A stretch of DNA of 64,000 bases from contig NZ_CP159833.1 in assembly GCF_047730175.1 (NCBI RefSeq), forward strand, positions 2,666,001 to 2,730,000, in the 5' to 3' direction. The notes beneath the pieces are model-generated. The model was not told where the DNA came from, did not search any database, and saw only the letters and a list, made by a program, of their open reading frames with translations. This DNA is from Marifrigoribacter sp047730175 (GTDB taxonomy: Bacteria > Bacteroidota > Bacteroidia > Flavobacteriales > Flavobacteriaceae). Of the stretch, positions 43,251 through 51,580 are shown piece by piece; the stretch's first letter is position 1, and each line of letters opens with the position of its first letter. The translations under genes and the position numbers were made by a program.

Positions 43251-44048
43251 ATGTTACAAAGAATAATAGCCAGAAACAATATTACAATTTATGGCACTGG
43301 TAGCAAATCTATGTTTTTGGTTCATGGATATGGATGTGATCAAAATATGTGGAGATTTATTACTCCTCAATTTAAAGATGATTACAAAATAATTCTTATT
43401 GACCTTGTAGGCTCAGGAAAATCAGATGAGAATTCGTATGACTATGAGAAGTATAATTCGCTTGAAGGTTATGCTGATGATGTAATCGAAATATGTGATG
43501 CTTTAAAATTAGAGCATGTTTGTTTTGTCGGGCATTCTGTGAGCGCCATGATAGGGCTTCTCGCTGCTATAAAAAGGCCTGCTCTCTTTAAAAAATTAAT
43601 TATGATTGGTCCATCTCCACGATATATTAATTGTGAAAATTATTTTGGCGGATTTTCTCAGAACGATATTGACGATCTTATGGAAACTTTAGATTCTAAT
43701 TATTTAGGTTGGTCTAGCGCAATGGCGTCTGTTATAATGGACAATCCTGATAGACCAGAATTAGCAGCAGAATTAGAAGAAAGTTTTTGTCAAAATAATC
43801 CTAAAATAGCAAGACATTTTGCGAGAGTAACTTTTCTGGGAGATAATAGAAGTGATCTTAAAAAGCTCACTACTGATACTCTTATAGTACAATCTAAAAC
43901 TGACGCTATTGCATCTATCAAAGTAGGACAGTTTGTACATGATAATATATCTAATAGTAAACTTGAAGTGTTAGAAACAACGGGCCACTGTCCACACCTT
44001 AGTGCACCTAGTCAAACGATTGAGGCTATGAAAAAACATTTAATATAG
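43251..44048 (+). CDS. RsbQ-like alpha/beta hydrolase
   Basis: The 265 aa alpha/beta hydrolase is very close to RsbQ, the stress-signalling partner of the PAS protein RsbP in Bacillus, and more distantly to the KAI2/D14 plant receptors. Seen: MFLVHGYGCDQNMWRF, ILIDLVGSGKSDENSYD, the nucleophile elbow VGHSVSAMIG (S96), D218 in QSKTDAIAS and H246 in TGHCPHLS. The catalytic triad is thus complete. No signal peptide. A PAS histidine kinase gene follows immediately, so it probably produces or senses a small ligand for that PAS domain. Confidence 0.9.
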   Translation: MLQRIIARNNITIYGTGSKSMFLVHGYGCDQNMWRFITPQFKDDYKIILIDLVGSGKSDENSYDYEKYNSLEGYADDVIEICDALKLEHVCFVGHSVSAMIGLLAAIKRPALFKKLIMIGPSPRYINCENYFGGFSQNDIDDLMETLDSNYLGWSSAMASVIMDNPDRPELAAELEESFCQNNPKIARHFARVTFLGDNRSDLKKLTTDTLIVQSKTDAIASIKVGQFVHDNISNSKLEVLETTGHCPHLSAPSQTIEAMKKHLI

Positions 44049-44072
44049 TTGCTCACAAAACCAGAACAACTA

Positions 44073-45269
44073 ATGATTTACAATATAGATTATAAAGAAC
44101 TTTACAACAACTTTCCTAGTGGCTATTTTTGTTCATTACCCGATGGTACTATTATTGATTCCAATAATAGGTTTTTAGATCTAACGAACTATACTCGAGA
44201 AGAAGTAATAGGCAAAAAAAAGATTACAGATTTTCTGTCTCAGGGAGGTAAAATATATTTTGAAAACGTTTTTTCCCCAGCATTAAAGTTAAAAGGAACA
44301 ATAGAAGAAATAAATTTCAATTTTATAAAAAAAGAGGGTATTAAATTCCCTGTTCTCATTAACTCAGTGGAAGTTAAAGATAAAGAGGGAATTCTCTTGT
44401 TTACTCAGTCTGCAATATTCAATATTTCTCAAAGGAAAAAATATGAACAAGAACTTTTAATAGCTAAAAGAAAGGCAAATGACCTTTCTAATGAATTGAT
44501 AGATATCAATAAAGAATTACTAAGTCGTGCCGAATTAATTTTGAAACAAAAATCACAATTAGAGGAATTCAACCTGCATTTAGAAAACAAGAATAGACAG
44601 CTTTCAAGTTTTGCGCATATCGCATCTCATAATTTAAGAGCACCTGTTAGTAACCTTATGGCATTAAAGGATTTCTATAAAGAAAGTACAGATTTAGAAG
44701 ACAAGGGCATGCTTTTCTCTAAAGTAGAAATAGTTATAAGTCATCTTAATGACACATTGAGTGAATTAATTGAGTCGGTAAAAATACAAGGGAATGAAGG
44801 CATTACACATGATCCTATTATTTTTGATTCCATTTTTCATAAAACACTAGAGATTTTAGATAATCAAATATTGGATTCAAAAGCAGTAGTAACCTCAAAC
44901 TTTTCTGAGTCCCCTAATATAGAATATCCAATACTTTACATGGAAAGTATTATGCTAAACCTCTTGTCTAATTCTATTAGATATAGTTCACCTGATCGTA
45001 TTGCTAAGATTCATTTCAGCACAGAGATTAATAATAATAATGATGTAATGTTTATTGCTAAAGACAATGGATTAGGAATAGATTTACAAAAACATGGGCA
45101 TAAACTTTTTGGACTAAATAACACATTCCATAGGCATCCAGATTCTAAGGGAGTTGGGCTTTTTATGACTAAGACCCAAATAGAAGCAATAGGTGGTTCT
45201 ATAACTGTAGAAAGTGAGGTAGATAAAGGAACAACTTTCAAAATAGTTTTAAAGAAAAATATATTATGA
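44073..45269 (+). CDS. PAS-domain sensor histidine kinase
   Basis: About 398 aa, with no transmembrane helix. An N-terminal PAS domain (YFCSLPDGTIIDSNNRFLDLTNYTREEVIG) resembles those paired with RsbQ. A coiled coil (about 130-185) is followed by the HisKA-like phosphoacceptor box FAHIASHNLRAPVSNL, then the HATPase domain: N box LNLLSNSIRYSSP, G1 KDNGLGIDL, G2 KGVGLFM. ATG at 44073 is preferred; a TTG at 44049, directly after the hydrolase stop, would add 8 residues. The end overlaps the response-regulator start by 4 bases. The kinase likely passes the hydrolase-dependent signal to that regulator. Confidence 0.9.
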   Translation: MIYNIDYKELYNNFPSGYFCSLPDGTIIDSNNRFLDLTNYTREEVIGKKKITDFLSQGGKIYFENVFSPALKLKGTIEEINFNFIKKEGIKFPVLINSVEVKDKEGILLFTQSAIFNISQRKKYEQELLIAKRKANDLSNELIDINKELLSRAELILKQKSQLEEFNLHLENKNRQLSSFAHIASHNLRAPVSNLMALKDFYKESTDLEDKGMLFSKVEIVISHLNDTLSELIESVKIQGNEGITHDPIIFDSIFHKTLEILDNQILDSKAVVTSNFSESPNIEYPILYMESIMLNLLSNSIRYSSPDRIAKIHFSTEINNNNDVMFIAKDNGLGIDLQKHGHKLFGLNNTFHRHPDSKGVGLFMTKTQIEAIGGSITVESEVDKGTTFKIVLKKNIL

Positions 45270-45679
45270 TAAGAAAACGACCTTTGATTGGTATAATAGA
45301 TGATGATGAAATATATCAATTCACGTTAACGAGGATTATTAATCATAATAAACAAGCAGAAAGGGTTATTACTTTTTCGGATGGAGAAAAAGCCATTCAA
45401 TACCTTACTGATAATAAATCAATTAATGAAAATATACCAGATATTATTTTTCTTGATCTCAATATGCCAATCATGGATGGGTGGCAGTTTATGGAAGAAT
45501 ATGCAAGCGTAAAAACTGAAATCAAAAAAAAGGTAAACATCTTTATGTGGAGTTCTTCAGTTAATCCTATCGATATCGAAAGAGCAAGTGAAATAAGTGA
45601 AATTTCTGACTACATCATAAAGCCTATAAAATTAGAGGACGTAAAAATATTTTTTGAGAAGTTAGAAACCTTGTTATAA
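45266..45679 (+). CDS. Single-domain response regulator
   Basis: The 137 aa protein is one REC domain with nothing after it. The acidic pocket is IIDDDE (about 11-15), the phospho-acceptor D64 is in IIFLDLNMPIMDGW, and K119 is in DYIIKPIK. S/T switch position: MWSSSVNP. There is no DNA-binding or enzymatic output domain, so it probably acts through protein contacts or a phosphorelay. It overlaps the histidine kinase gene by 4 bases (ATGA), which marks the pair as cognate. Confidence 0.92.
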   Translation: MIRKRPLIGIIDDDEIYQFTLTRIINHNKQAERVITFSDGEKAIQYLTDNKSINENIPDIIFLDLNMPIMDGWQFMEEYASVKTEIKKKVNIFMWSSSVNPIDIERASEISEISDYIIKPIKLEDVKIFFEKLETLL

Positions 45680-45744
45680 TTTTAATGTCGATATCAGGAA
45701 ACAGGAAAACCTAATAGAAATAAAACCCATATATTTTCCAGTAG

Positions 45745-45860
45745 CATTCCATGCACATTACACTTCACTCCTATCGTCGTTTCGTAAAAAGAGTGTTTGC
45801 TCGCCACCTTTCTTATTTTATAGATAGGTACTCGTAAACCCTAAAGGGTTTCATTAACAT
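45745..45860 (+). repeat. Dispersed intergenic repeat, copy B
   Basis: It shares with copy C, in the same orientation, an ACTTC-CTCCTATC-like start, CGTAAAAAGAGTGTTT and a TAGATAGGTACTCGTAAA segment (copy C: TAAATAGGAATTCGTGAA). It lies directly after the response regulator and before the cytochrome gene. Confidence 0.55.
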
Positions 45861-45909
45861 TGTAGAAGAAACTTTTTAAGAAGACTAAAATTAATTTTAA
45901 TACAGTCAG

Positions 45910-46350
45910 TTATTTTTTGATTTTACGAACTTCTTCTACGGTAACAATTTTTCCATATTTATTACCCCAACTATGATTAATATAATTCATTACATCCGCG
46001 ATTTCATCATCACCTAACCCCATGGGTGGCATAAAACTATTGTATTTGGTTCCATTTACTATAATCTCACCCTTTAAGCCGTATTTAAGCCCCTTAATAC
46101 TTGCGTCTCTATTATTTTTTAAATAATCTGAATCGGATAATGGCGGATATATGTTTTTTACCCCTTTTCCATTTGGTAAATGACAAGAGATGCAAAAATT
46201 TGAATAGATATCGTTACCTCTCTTAATACTCACTTCTAATTCATTCCTTTGAATAGGTTGATGAGGCTTGTATTCTTTTTTTTCTGTTTTACAAGAAATA
46301 ATTAGTAAAGACACTAGTATAGATAGAATTAAACAACTAAGTAATTTCAT
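45910..46350 (-). CDS. Lipoprotein c-type cytochrome
   Basis: The 146 aa protein has a lipoprotein signal (LIISC, Cys20). The haem-binding CISCH motif lies in NFCISCHLPNGKGVKNIYPPL, and the axial Met is in NSFMPPMGLGDDEIADVMNYI. This is a class I cytochrome c domain anchored in the periplasm. It lies 7 bases after the PQQ-type dehydrogenase gene on the same strand and is probably its electron acceptor. Confidence 0.9.
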   Translation of the reverse strand: MKLLSCLILSILVSLLIISCKTEKKEYKPHQPIQRNELEVSIKRGNDIYSNFCISCHLPNGKGVKNIYPPLSDSDYLKNNRDASIKGLKYGLKGEIIVNGTKYNSFMPPMGLGDDEIADVMNYINHSWGNKYGKIVTVEEVRKIKK

Positions 46351-46357
46351 GTATTTT

Positions 46358-47482
46358 TTATTTATTTGGAATAATTTTTACGATACCAACACCTTCTAAA
46401 GCTGCATATATATAACCGTTAGGTCCTTGTCTTACACTTCTAACACGTCCCATTCCTTCTAATAACTTATAACGTGTCACCACTTTATCGTTCTTTAAAA
46501 CCAGTCGTTCTAGGTATCCAAATTTTAATGACCCCACTAAAAGGTTTCCTTTCCAATCTGGATATATATCTGAAGTTACAAAAGCCATACCACTGGGTGC
46601 AATGGATGGAACCCAATAAAATAAGGGTTGTTCCATTCCTGGTAGCGCAGTGTTTTCTGTAAGTGTTGTACCACTATAATTTATTCCATAACTGATTATT
46701 GGCCAACCAAAGTTTTTACCTTTTTGTATAATATTAATTTCATCACCCCCTTTTGGACCATGTTCGTGTATCCATATTTTTCCAGTTTCTGGATGTTTAA
46801 CCATGCCTTGTGGATTTCTATGGCCATAGCTGAAAATAGCTGTTTTAGCATTGGGAGTCTCTACAAAAGGATTATCTTCTGGGATACTACCATCTGCATT
46901 TAGTCTGTATATTTTTCCGCAATCACGCGTTATATCTTGTGGATTTAAATCTCTATTTCCACGATCTCCAACAGAGAAATATAAAAATCCATCATTATCA
47001 AACGTTATACGAGATCCAAAATGTTGCCCCCGTTTAGAGTTTGGACCTGTTTTATATAATCGCTCCACATTTTTTAGTTTATTGCCGCTAAGCTTTGCTC
47101 TTATTAAAGCGGTATTTCCACCATCCCCTTCTCCTTCAGAAGATACATGCGTAATGTATAACCAACCATTTTGATTGTAATCGGGATGTAATTCTATATC
47201 TAATAAGCCTCCTTGTCCGCGTAAATACACTTCAGGAAGTCCTTCAATTATTATTTTTTCACCCTCCTTAAAATGTAGTAATTCGCCTGATTTCTCTGTA
47301 ATTAATAGCGTTCCATCTGGAAGAAAAACGAAGCCCCATGGGATATTTAAATCAGGTACGACAACTTCAGTTTTGTAATTAATGGAAGTAAGTGTTTCTG
47401 CTACTACTTTAGATTTGTTTTTTTGAGCGCAAGCTAAAAGTGACATGAAACTGATTATAAATAGAAGTTTAGATTGTTTCAT
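46358..47482 (-). CDS. PQQ-dependent sugar dehydrogenase (GSDH family)
   Basis: The 374 aa protein has a lipoprotein-like signal (SLLACAQ). It forms the six-bladed propeller of soluble aldose/sorbosone dehydrogenases: NIPWGFVFLPDGTLLITEKSG, GQGGLLDIELHPDYNQNGWLY, RGQHFGSRITFDNDGFLYFSVGDRG, YGHRNPQGM and HEHGPKGGDEINII. It oxidises aldoses or similar sugars using PQQ outside the cytoplasm, presumably reducing the cytochrome c encoded next. The pair is flanked by two copies of an imperfect repeat. Confidence 0.9.
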   Translation of the reverse strand: MKQSKLLFIISFMSLLACAQKNKSKVVAETLTSINYKTEVVVPDLNIPWGFVFLPDGTLLITEKSGELLHFKEGEKIIIEGLPEVYLRGQGGLLDIELHPDYNQNGWLYITHVSSEGEGDGGNTALIRAKLSGNKLKNVERLYKTGPNSKRGQHFGSRITFDNDGFLYFSVGDRGNRDLNPQDITRDCGKIYRLNADGSIPEDNPFVETPNAKTAIFSYGHRNPQGMVKHPETGKIWIHEHGPKGGDEINIIQKGKNFGWPIISYGINYSGTTLTENTALPGMEQPLFYWVPSIAPSGMAFVTSDIYPDWKGNLLVGSLKFGYLERLVLKNDKVVTRYKLLEGMGRVRSVRQGPNGYIYAALEGVGIVKIIPNK

Positions 47483-47635
47483 GTTATCTTTTTTTTAGAA
47501 ATCTAATTTATGAATATTTATTTATACTGTATAATTAATATTTTATGCCCTAAATAAATGGTGCTCTGTAAATTTCAGAAACAACAAATAATCTATAAAT
47601 AATAAAGTATTATAGTACTTATATAATTCACACAC

Positions 47636-47825
47636 ATCATACTTCGCCCCTATCCTTCGTCAAGCTCAGTAACGTTTGGTAAAAAGAGTGTTTTACTCCT
47701 TACCACAATTTTTAATATTGTAGTAGTGAACCAACAAGTTGGTTTCTCGCTCCACTTCTATTTGATAAATAGGAATTCGTGAATCTTGAATGAGTATGGC
47801 TAACGCCTAATCTCATCCTTCAATT
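47636..47825 (+). repeat. Dispersed intergenic repeat, copy C
   Basis: This is the longest copy. It has ACTTCGCCCCTATCC, GTTTGGTAAAAAGAGTGTTTTACTCC, CTCGCTCCACTTCTATTTG and AATAGGAATTCGTGAATCTTG. It is in direct orientation to copy B, so the two bracket the cytochrome/dehydrogenase pair, and inverted relative to copy A. The 376-base gap before hisIE otherwise holds no gene. Confidence 0.55.
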
Positions 47826-47858
47826 TAATCGCAAGGTTACTATTGTTTTAAATAGAAC

Positions 47859-48449
47859 CTACTTAATCCTATCCATTAATGTCTTTTCAATATCATTCAT
47901 TCCAAAGCCTTTTGCTTTCAAAAGTATTAAGTAGTGATACATTAAATCTGCAGCTTCATTTTTGAAAAGAGTAGCATCATTGTCTTTTGCTTCAATAACC
48001 AATTCTACAGCCTCTTCTCCTACTTTTTGAGCCACTTTATTAATACCTCTTCGATATAGTTGATTGGTATATGAACCCTTATCATTGTCATCAATTCGTT
48101 GGTTGATGGTTGCTTCGAGTTCATAGATAAATCCTTTAGGTGTTTCTTCTTTAAAACAAGAAGTAGCTCCTGTATGACAAGTTGGTCCCGAAGGTGTAGT
48201 TTTAATTAATAAGGTATCGTTATCACAATCTATTAGAATGTCCTTTACGGTTAAATAATTACCTGACTCCTCACCTTTTGTCCAAAGCCTGTTTTTACTC
48301 CTACTAAAAAATGTTACGCGTTGTTCTTTTTGTGTTTTTAAGAATGCTGCCTCATTCATATATCCCACCATTAAAACTTGTAAGGTATTGTTGTTCTGAA
48401 TCACTACGGGTACTAACCCCTTAGGATCTTTGTTAAAATCTATTGTCAT
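47859..48449 (-). CDS. hisIE: Fused phosphoribosyl-AMP cyclohydrolase / PR-ATP pyrophosphatase
   Basis: HisIE carries out histidine steps 2 and 3. The HisI part (about 1-105) has MVGYMNEAAFLKT, FFSRSKNRLWTKGEESGN and the zinc Cys/His set in CDNDTLLIKTTPSGPTCHTGATSCF. The HisE part (about 110-196) has QLYRRGINKVAQKVGEEAVELVIEA. The 196 aa length fits the fusion. It is the last gene of the his operon, 9 bases after hisF. Confidence 0.95.
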   Translation of the reverse strand: MTIDFNKDPKGLVPVVIQNNNTLQVLMVGYMNEAAFLKTQKEQRVTFFSRSKNRLWTKGEESGNYLTVKDILIDCDNDTLLIKTTPSGPTCHTGATSCFKEETPKGFIYELEATINQRIDDNDKGSYTNQLYRRGINKVAQKVGEEAVELVIEAKDNDATLFKNEAADLMYHYLILLKAKGFGMNDIEKTLMDRIK

Positions 48450-48458
48450 ATCTTTTTT

Positions 48459-49211
48459 TTATCTGATGGCTATATGTTGTTCTTTTAAATAATTTTTTAA
48501 TTCTGGTATTGGTATTTCTCCATAGTGAAAAATACTAGCAGCTAAACCTCCTGTGGTTTTAGTCTGTTCGAATACATTTTTAAAATGTTCTTTACTTCCT
48601 GCACCACCAGAAGCTATTACAGGAATATTGATTGCTGTACTTACTTCATTTGTTATTTCTATTGCAAAACCTGCTTTGGTACCATCATTATTCATTGAGG
48701 TTAACAAGATCTCTCCGGCACCTAATTGTTCAGCTTTCTTTGCCCAACACACCGTTTTTAAAGGTGTTAATGTTCTACCTCCGTGTACAAAAACCTGCCA
48801 TTCATTATCCTCAAATTTGGTGTCAATAGCAACTACAATACACTGACTACCAAATTGATTAGCGATTTCTGTGATTAATGCTGGTCTTTTTACTGCTGAA
48901 GAATTTATACTCACTTTATCAGCTCCTGCATCTATTAGTTTTGCGACATCTTCAACACTATTTATTCCACCTCCTACCGTAAATGGTATATTGATTTCCT
49001 CAGCTATTTTTTTAACCAATTCAATTAAGGTTGAACGATTTTCAATTGTTGCAGTAATATCTAAAAAAACCAATTCGTCAGCTCCTTGTTTTACATAGTT
49101 CCTTGCTAAGTCAATTGGATCACCAGCATCTTGTATGTCAACAAAGTTTATCCCTTTTACCGTTCTCCCATCTTTAATGTCTAAACAGGGTATTATTCTT
49201 TTCTTTAACAT
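48459..49211 (-). CDS. hisF: Imidazole glycerol phosphate synthase subunit HisF
   Basis: This 250 aa cyclase subunit, a (beta/alpha)8 barrel, makes IGP and AICAR from PRFAR and the ammonia delivered by HisH. Catalytic Asp residues are in RIIPCLDIKDGRTVKG (D11) and VVAIDTKF (D130 region). Other signatures are FTVGGGINSVED and GSKEHFKNVFEQT. It overlaps hisA by 7 bases. Confidence 0.97.
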   Translation of the reverse strand: MLKKRIIPCLDIKDGRTVKGINFVDIQDAGDPIDLARNYVKQGADELVFLDITATIENRSTLIELVKKIAEEINIPFTVGGGINSVEDVAKLIDAGADKVSINSSAVKRPALITEIANQFGSQCIVVAIDTKFEDNEWQVFVHGGRTLTPLKTVCWAKKAEQLGAGEILLTSMNNDGTKAGFAIEITNEVSTAINIPVIASGGAGSKEHFKNVFEQTKTTGGLAASIFHYGEIPIPELKNYLKEQHIAIR

Positions 49212-49918
49212 AATTCTTGCAGTTGTTTTAAGGTTATATTTCCTTCATAAATGGCTTTTCCAAGGATTGTACCTTCACATCCTAATGCTATTAATTGATA
49301 GAGGTCATAAATACTAGATACTCCTCCACTTGCGATTAATTTAATGTTAGATTCACTCATTATTTCTTGATAAAGGGCATTAGATGCTCCAGCTAACATT
49401 CCATCTTTAGCAATATCTGTACAGATAACATTCTTAATTCCTTTTGCTTCATAGTCTTTGATGAAATCAATTACATCAATATCAGATTTATTTAACCAAC
49501 CGTTGGTTGAAATCATTCGATTCATACAATCTGCTCCAAGGATAATTTTTTCTGAACCATAGTTAGTCAACCATTCTAAAAACTTACTTGGGTTATTTGC
49601 AGCAATACTACCTACAGTAATTTGTGCAGCACCACTATTAAAGGCTATCTCAATATCCTTATCTGTTTTTATTCCTCCACCAAAATCTACTATTAAGTTG
49701 GTTTTAGAGGCAATGGACTCCAAAATGTTATAATTAACAATGTGCTTAGATTTTGCCCCATCTAAATCAACAACATGTAAATATTTTATTCCACTAGCCT
49801 CAAATTCTTTGGCAACTTCCAGAGGGTTTTCGTTGTATATTTTTTTAGTGTTATAATCTCCTTTTGATAGCCTTACACATTTGCCATCTATAATATCTAT
49901 TGCTGGTATTATTCTCAT
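49205..49918 (-). CDS. hisA: ProFAR isomerase
   Basis: HisA opens the ribose ring of ProFAR to give PRFAR. It is a 237 aa (beta/alpha)8 barrel paralogous to HisF: RIIPAIDIIDGKCVRLSKGDY (D8), LHVVDLDGAKS, IVDFGGGIKTDKDI and ICTDIAKDGMLAGAS (second catalytic Asp), then IASGGVSS. It overlaps hisH by 4 bases and hisF by 7. Confidence 0.97.
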   Translation of the reverse strand: MRIIPAIDIIDGKCVRLSKGDYNTKKIYNENPLEVAKEFEASGIKYLHVVDLDGAKSKHIVNYNILESIASKTNLIVDFGGGIKTDKDIEIAFNSGAAQITVGSIAANNPSKFLEWLTNYGSEKIILGADCMNRMISTNGWLNKSDIDVIDFIKDYEAKGIKNVICTDIAKDGMLAGASNALYQEIMSESNIKLIASGGVSSIYDLYQLIALGCEGTILGKAIYEGNITLKQLQELC

Positions 49919-50493
49919 AATTCAAGAAAGTTTTTAAGTATTTGCTCACCGATATCAGCTGATTTCTCAGGATGAAATTGAGTAGCGTAAAAGTTGTCAT
50001 ATTGCATTGCTGCACTAAAGGGTTTTATATAATCACAAACAGCTGTTGTTTGTTCATTAATTTCAGCATAATAACTATGTACGAAGTAGACATTATCTTT
50101 TGGTTCTATTTTTTTAAACAAATCCCCTTCTATTTTCGCAAAGCTATTCCAACCCATGTGCGGAACTATATCTGTAGCAGGAAACTTCTTTACTTGGGTA
50201 TTAAATATCCCTAAGCAATTAGTATTTCCTTCTTCTGAAAACTCACACATTAATTGTTGTCCTAAACAGATACCAAGCATTGGTTTTTTGATTGACAGTA
50301 TTATTCTGTCTAACCCTTTTTCAATCATGTATTTCATGGCAGAACTGGCTTCTCCTACTCCAGGTAATATAACTTTATCAGCACTTAGTATTAGGGTTTC
50401 ATCATCTGTAATTATACTCTCATAACCCAATCTTGTTAATGCATTTTGCACAGAGCTAATGTTCCCGGCATTGTATTTTATTATAGCAATCAT
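49915..50493 (-). CDS. hisH: IGP synthase glutaminase subunit HisH
   Basis: The 192 aa class I glutamine amidotransferase supplies ammonia to HisF. The N-terminus is IIKYNAGNISSVQNAL. The nucleophile Cys is in PMLGICLGQQLM, with the MGWNSF and FVHSYYAE segments, and the His/Glu pair is in QFHPEKS. It overlaps hisB by 4 bases. Confidence 0.97.
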   Translation of the reverse strand: MIAIIKYNAGNISSVQNALTRLGYESIITDDETLILSADKVILPGVGEASSAMKYMIEKGLDRIILSIKKPMLGICLGQQLMCEFSEEGNTNCLGIFNTQVKKFPATDIVPHMGWNSFAKIEGDLFKKIEPKDNVYFVHSYYAEINEQTTAVCDYIKPFSAAMQYDNFYATQFHPEKSADIGEQILKNFLEL

Positions 50494-51578
50494 AATGTTC
50501 CTTTTGTACTTGGTATTGAATAATTATCTGTTTGAGTTTTTGCCATTTTAATTGCCTTAGCAAAAGCCTTGAATATTGCCTCAATCTTGTGATGTTCATT
50601 CTCTCCTTCAGCTTTAATATTTAAATTACATTTAGCCGTATCGGTAAAGGATTTAAAAAAGTGCATAAACATTTCTGTTGGCATCTCTCCTACCATTTCC
50701 CTCTTAAAATCAGCTTCCCAAACTAACCATGGCCTACCTCCAAAATCAATACCAACTTGAGCTAAGCATTCATCCATTGGTAATAAAAAGCCATAACGTT
50801 CTATTCCTTTTTTAGATCCTAAAGCTTTTAAAAACGCCTCCCCTAATGTAAGTGCAACATCTTCAACCGTGTGGTGTTCATCAATCTCTAAATCCCCTTT
50901 AACTTCAACTTTTAAATCTATATTTCCGTGTTTAGAAATCTGTTCTAACATATGGTCAAAAAATCCTAAACCAGTTTTAAAAATCCCCTTTCCACTTCCA
51001 TCAAGGTTCAATTCAATATTGATATCCGTTTCTTTGGTTTTTCTTGTGATTTGAACCTTTCTAGGCTCAGCTTTTAAGTTCAGATAAATCTCATTCCAAT
51101 TGGTAGTTACTAAGGTTGCAATCTCATTGTTCTCCCCAATAAATATGCTTTTACTTTTTAAGTTGGTAGCTAATTCAATATCCGTTGCTCTATCTCCAAT
51201 TACATAGGAGTTTGCTAAATCGTAATTGCCATAAATATACTTGTTCAATAATCCCGTTCTAGGTTTTCTTGTGGGAGCATTTTCTTCCGGAAAGTTTTTG
51301 TCTATGAGGATTTCACTAAATTCAATTCCTTCATTTTTAAAGGCTTGAAGTATTTTATTGTGCGCTGGCCAAAAGGTTTCTTCTGGAAAAGAATCCGTTC
51401 CCAAACCATCTTGGTTAGTTATCATAACCAATTCATAATCCAATTCATTTATAATTTTTGAAAGCCCTTGAAACACTCCAGGATAAAACTCTAATTTTTC
51501 TAAACTATCCAATTGAAAATCTACGGGAGGTTCAATTACCAGTGTTCCATCTCTATCTATAAATAAAACTTTTTTCAT
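50490..51578 (-). CDS. hisB: Histidinol-phosphatase / IGP dehydratase fusion
   Basis: The 362 aa bifunctional enzyme carries out the sixth and eighth steps of histidine synthesis. The HAD phosphatase part (about 1-165) has the nucleophile motif FIDRDGTLVIEPP, VMITNQDGLG and VIGDRATDIELA. The IGP dehydratase part (about 170-362) has GFFDHMLEQISKHG, DEHHTVEDVALTLGEA and the later metal site EHHKIEAIFKAFAKA. It starts 2 bases after the hisC stop. Confidence 0.96.
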   Translation of the reverse strand: MKKVLFIDRDGTLVIEPPVDFQLDSLEKLEFYPGVFQGLSKIINELDYELVMITNQDGLGTDSFPEETFWPAHNKILQAFKNEGIEFSEILIDKNFPEENAPTRKPRTGLLNKYIYGNYDLANSYVIGDRATDIELATNLKSKSIFIGENNEIATLVTTNWNEIYLNLKAEPRKVQITRKTKETDINIELNLDGSGKGIFKTGLGFFDHMLEQISKHGNIDLKVEVKGDLEIDEHHTVEDVALTLGEAFLKALGSKKGIERYGFLLPMDECLAQVGIDFGGRPWLVWEADFKREMVGEMPTEMFMHFFKSFTDTAKCNLNIKAEGENEHHKIEAIFKAFAKAIKMAKTQTDNYSIPSTKGTL

Positions 51579-51580
51579 CT

